Both the position numbers and the translations under genes were made by a program. The notes under the pieces are model-generated. The model saw only the letters and a program-made list of their open reading frames with translations. It was not told the origin of the DNA and made no database searches. 6,092 nucleotides of DNA from Schleiferiaceae bacterium (GTDB lineage: Bacteria; Bacteroidota; Bacteroidia; Flavobacteriales; Schleiferiaceae). Shown here one piece after another: positions 5,478 to 6,092 of the stretch. Each line of letters starts with the position of its first letter. The stretch's first letter is position 1. The stretch is from contig JAURMB010000086.1 of assembly GCA_030831045.1 (NCBI GenBank), positions 1-6,092 on the forward strand, read 5' to 3'.

Positions 5478-6092
5478 TTACTTCTCAATCATGTTCAGCG
5501 CCGAACCGGCCTTGAACCACGAAATCTGCTGGGCGTTGTAGCTGTGGTTGGCCGAAATGCGGTCTTCGCTTCCGTCTTCGTGGCGGAATACCAACGTCAA
5601 CGGCTTACCCGGTGCAAACGCGGTCAAGTCGGCGAAGTCCACGACGTCGCGTTCCTGAATTTTGTCGTAGTCGGATTCGTTGGCGAAGGTCAGCGCCAGC
5701 ATACCCTGCTTCTTGAGGTTGGTCTCGTGAATGCGGGCGAAGCTTTTCACCAGCACGGCGCGCACACCAAGGTGGCGGGGCTGCATGGCGGCGTGTTCGC
5801 GCGACGATCCTTCACCGTAGTTCTGGTCGCCGACCACAAGGGTGGGGATGCCCGCGGCCTTGTAGGCACGCTGCACGGTCGGAACTTCACCGTACTCGCC
5901 CGTCAATTGGTTGAGCACCTTATTGGTTTCGCCGTTGAAGGCGTTCACCGCGCCGATCAGCGTGTTGTTGGCGATGTTGTCGAGGTGTCCGCGGTAGCGC
6001 AGCCAAGGGCCGGCCATCGAAATGTGGTCGGTGGTGCACTTGCCCTGGGCTTTAATCAGAACCTTGGCGCCCGTGATGTTGGCACCGTCCCA
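5478..6092 (-). CDS. acn: Aconitate hydratase, C-terminal part
   Basis: The frame is open at the right edge, so only the last 204 residues are present; the full enzyme is usually about 750 residues in this mitochondrial-type subfamily. Aconitase converts citrate to isocitrate in the TCA cycle using a 4Fe-4S cluster. The window holds the swivel domain: [15 protein letters not shown] and [20 protein letters not shown], then the signature [20 protein letters not shown], whose Ser-Ser-Arg contributes active-site residues. [21 protein letters not shown] and the C-terminal [13 protein letters not shown] follow. The iron-sulfur cysteines lie upstream, outside the window. The Met at 6017 is internal, because family residues continue before it to the edge. 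The pattern matches mammalian mitochondrial aconitase better than the bacterial AcnB arrangement, where the swivel domain is N-terminal. A strong terminator follows the gene. Confidence 0.95.
   Translation of the reverse strand, partial: WDGANITGAKVLIKAQGKCTTDHISMAGPWLRYRGHLDNIANNTLIGAVNAFNGETNKVLNQLTGEYGEVPTVQRAYKAAGIPTLVVGDQNYGEGSSREHAAMQPRHLGVRAVLVKSFARIHETNLKKQGMLALTFANESDYDKIQERDVVDFADLTAFAPGKPLTLVFRHEDGSEDRISANHSYNAQQISWFKAGSALNMIEK

Overview
The window looks like chromosomal DNA from a Bacteroidota bacterium, probably of the Flavobacteriales type with a fairly high GC content. The evidence is a DUF5777-type outer-membrane barrel, a Bacteroidota-style YceI protein, lipoprotein mini-cytochromes, weak Shine-Dalgarno sequences, and TAnnTTTG-like -7 promoter elements before the genes that lead transcription units. 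All assignments rest on reading the translated sequences and motifs; no database search was run.

Layout: the left edge (2-301, + strand) is the C-terminal end of a succinylglutamate desuccinylase/aspartoacylase-family protein. It converges on lhgO (372-1550, - strand), an FAD-dependent L-2-hydroxyglutarate oxidase/dehydrogenase. The 70 bp between them is almost entirely a degenerate 7-bp tandem repeat (consensus GTTGCTA) containing a 26-bp near-perfect inverted repeat. Everything to the right is on the - strand.

In transcription order from the right edge: the 3' part of aconitate hydratase (5478-6092) ends in a strong intrinsic terminator (5422-5454). A UMF1/Atg22-like major facilitator transporter follows (4091-5371). 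Next comes a tight four-gene cluster (1615-4064): a monoheme c-type cytochrome lipoprotein, a secreted YceI protein, a DUF5777 beta-barrel protein and a diheme c-type cytochrome lipoprotein. The genes are joined by a 2-bp gap, an 8-bp overlap and a 4-bp ATGA overlap. A GC-rich hairpin (1566-1595) closes the cluster just before lhgO.

The four-gene cluster is the most interesting part. Every product carries an export signal, two are predicted heme lipoproteins, one belongs to a lipid/isoprenoid-binding family and one is a predicted outer-membrane barrel. It therefore reads as an envelope redox or lipophile-handling module whose function is not known to me. The flanking genes are ordinary metabolism: aconitase in the TCA cycle, and LhgO, which returns the by-product L-2-hydroxyglutarate to 2-oxoglutarate. 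There are no tRNA, rRNA, CRISPR or insertion-sequence features, and no stretch over 300 bp lacks a gene.
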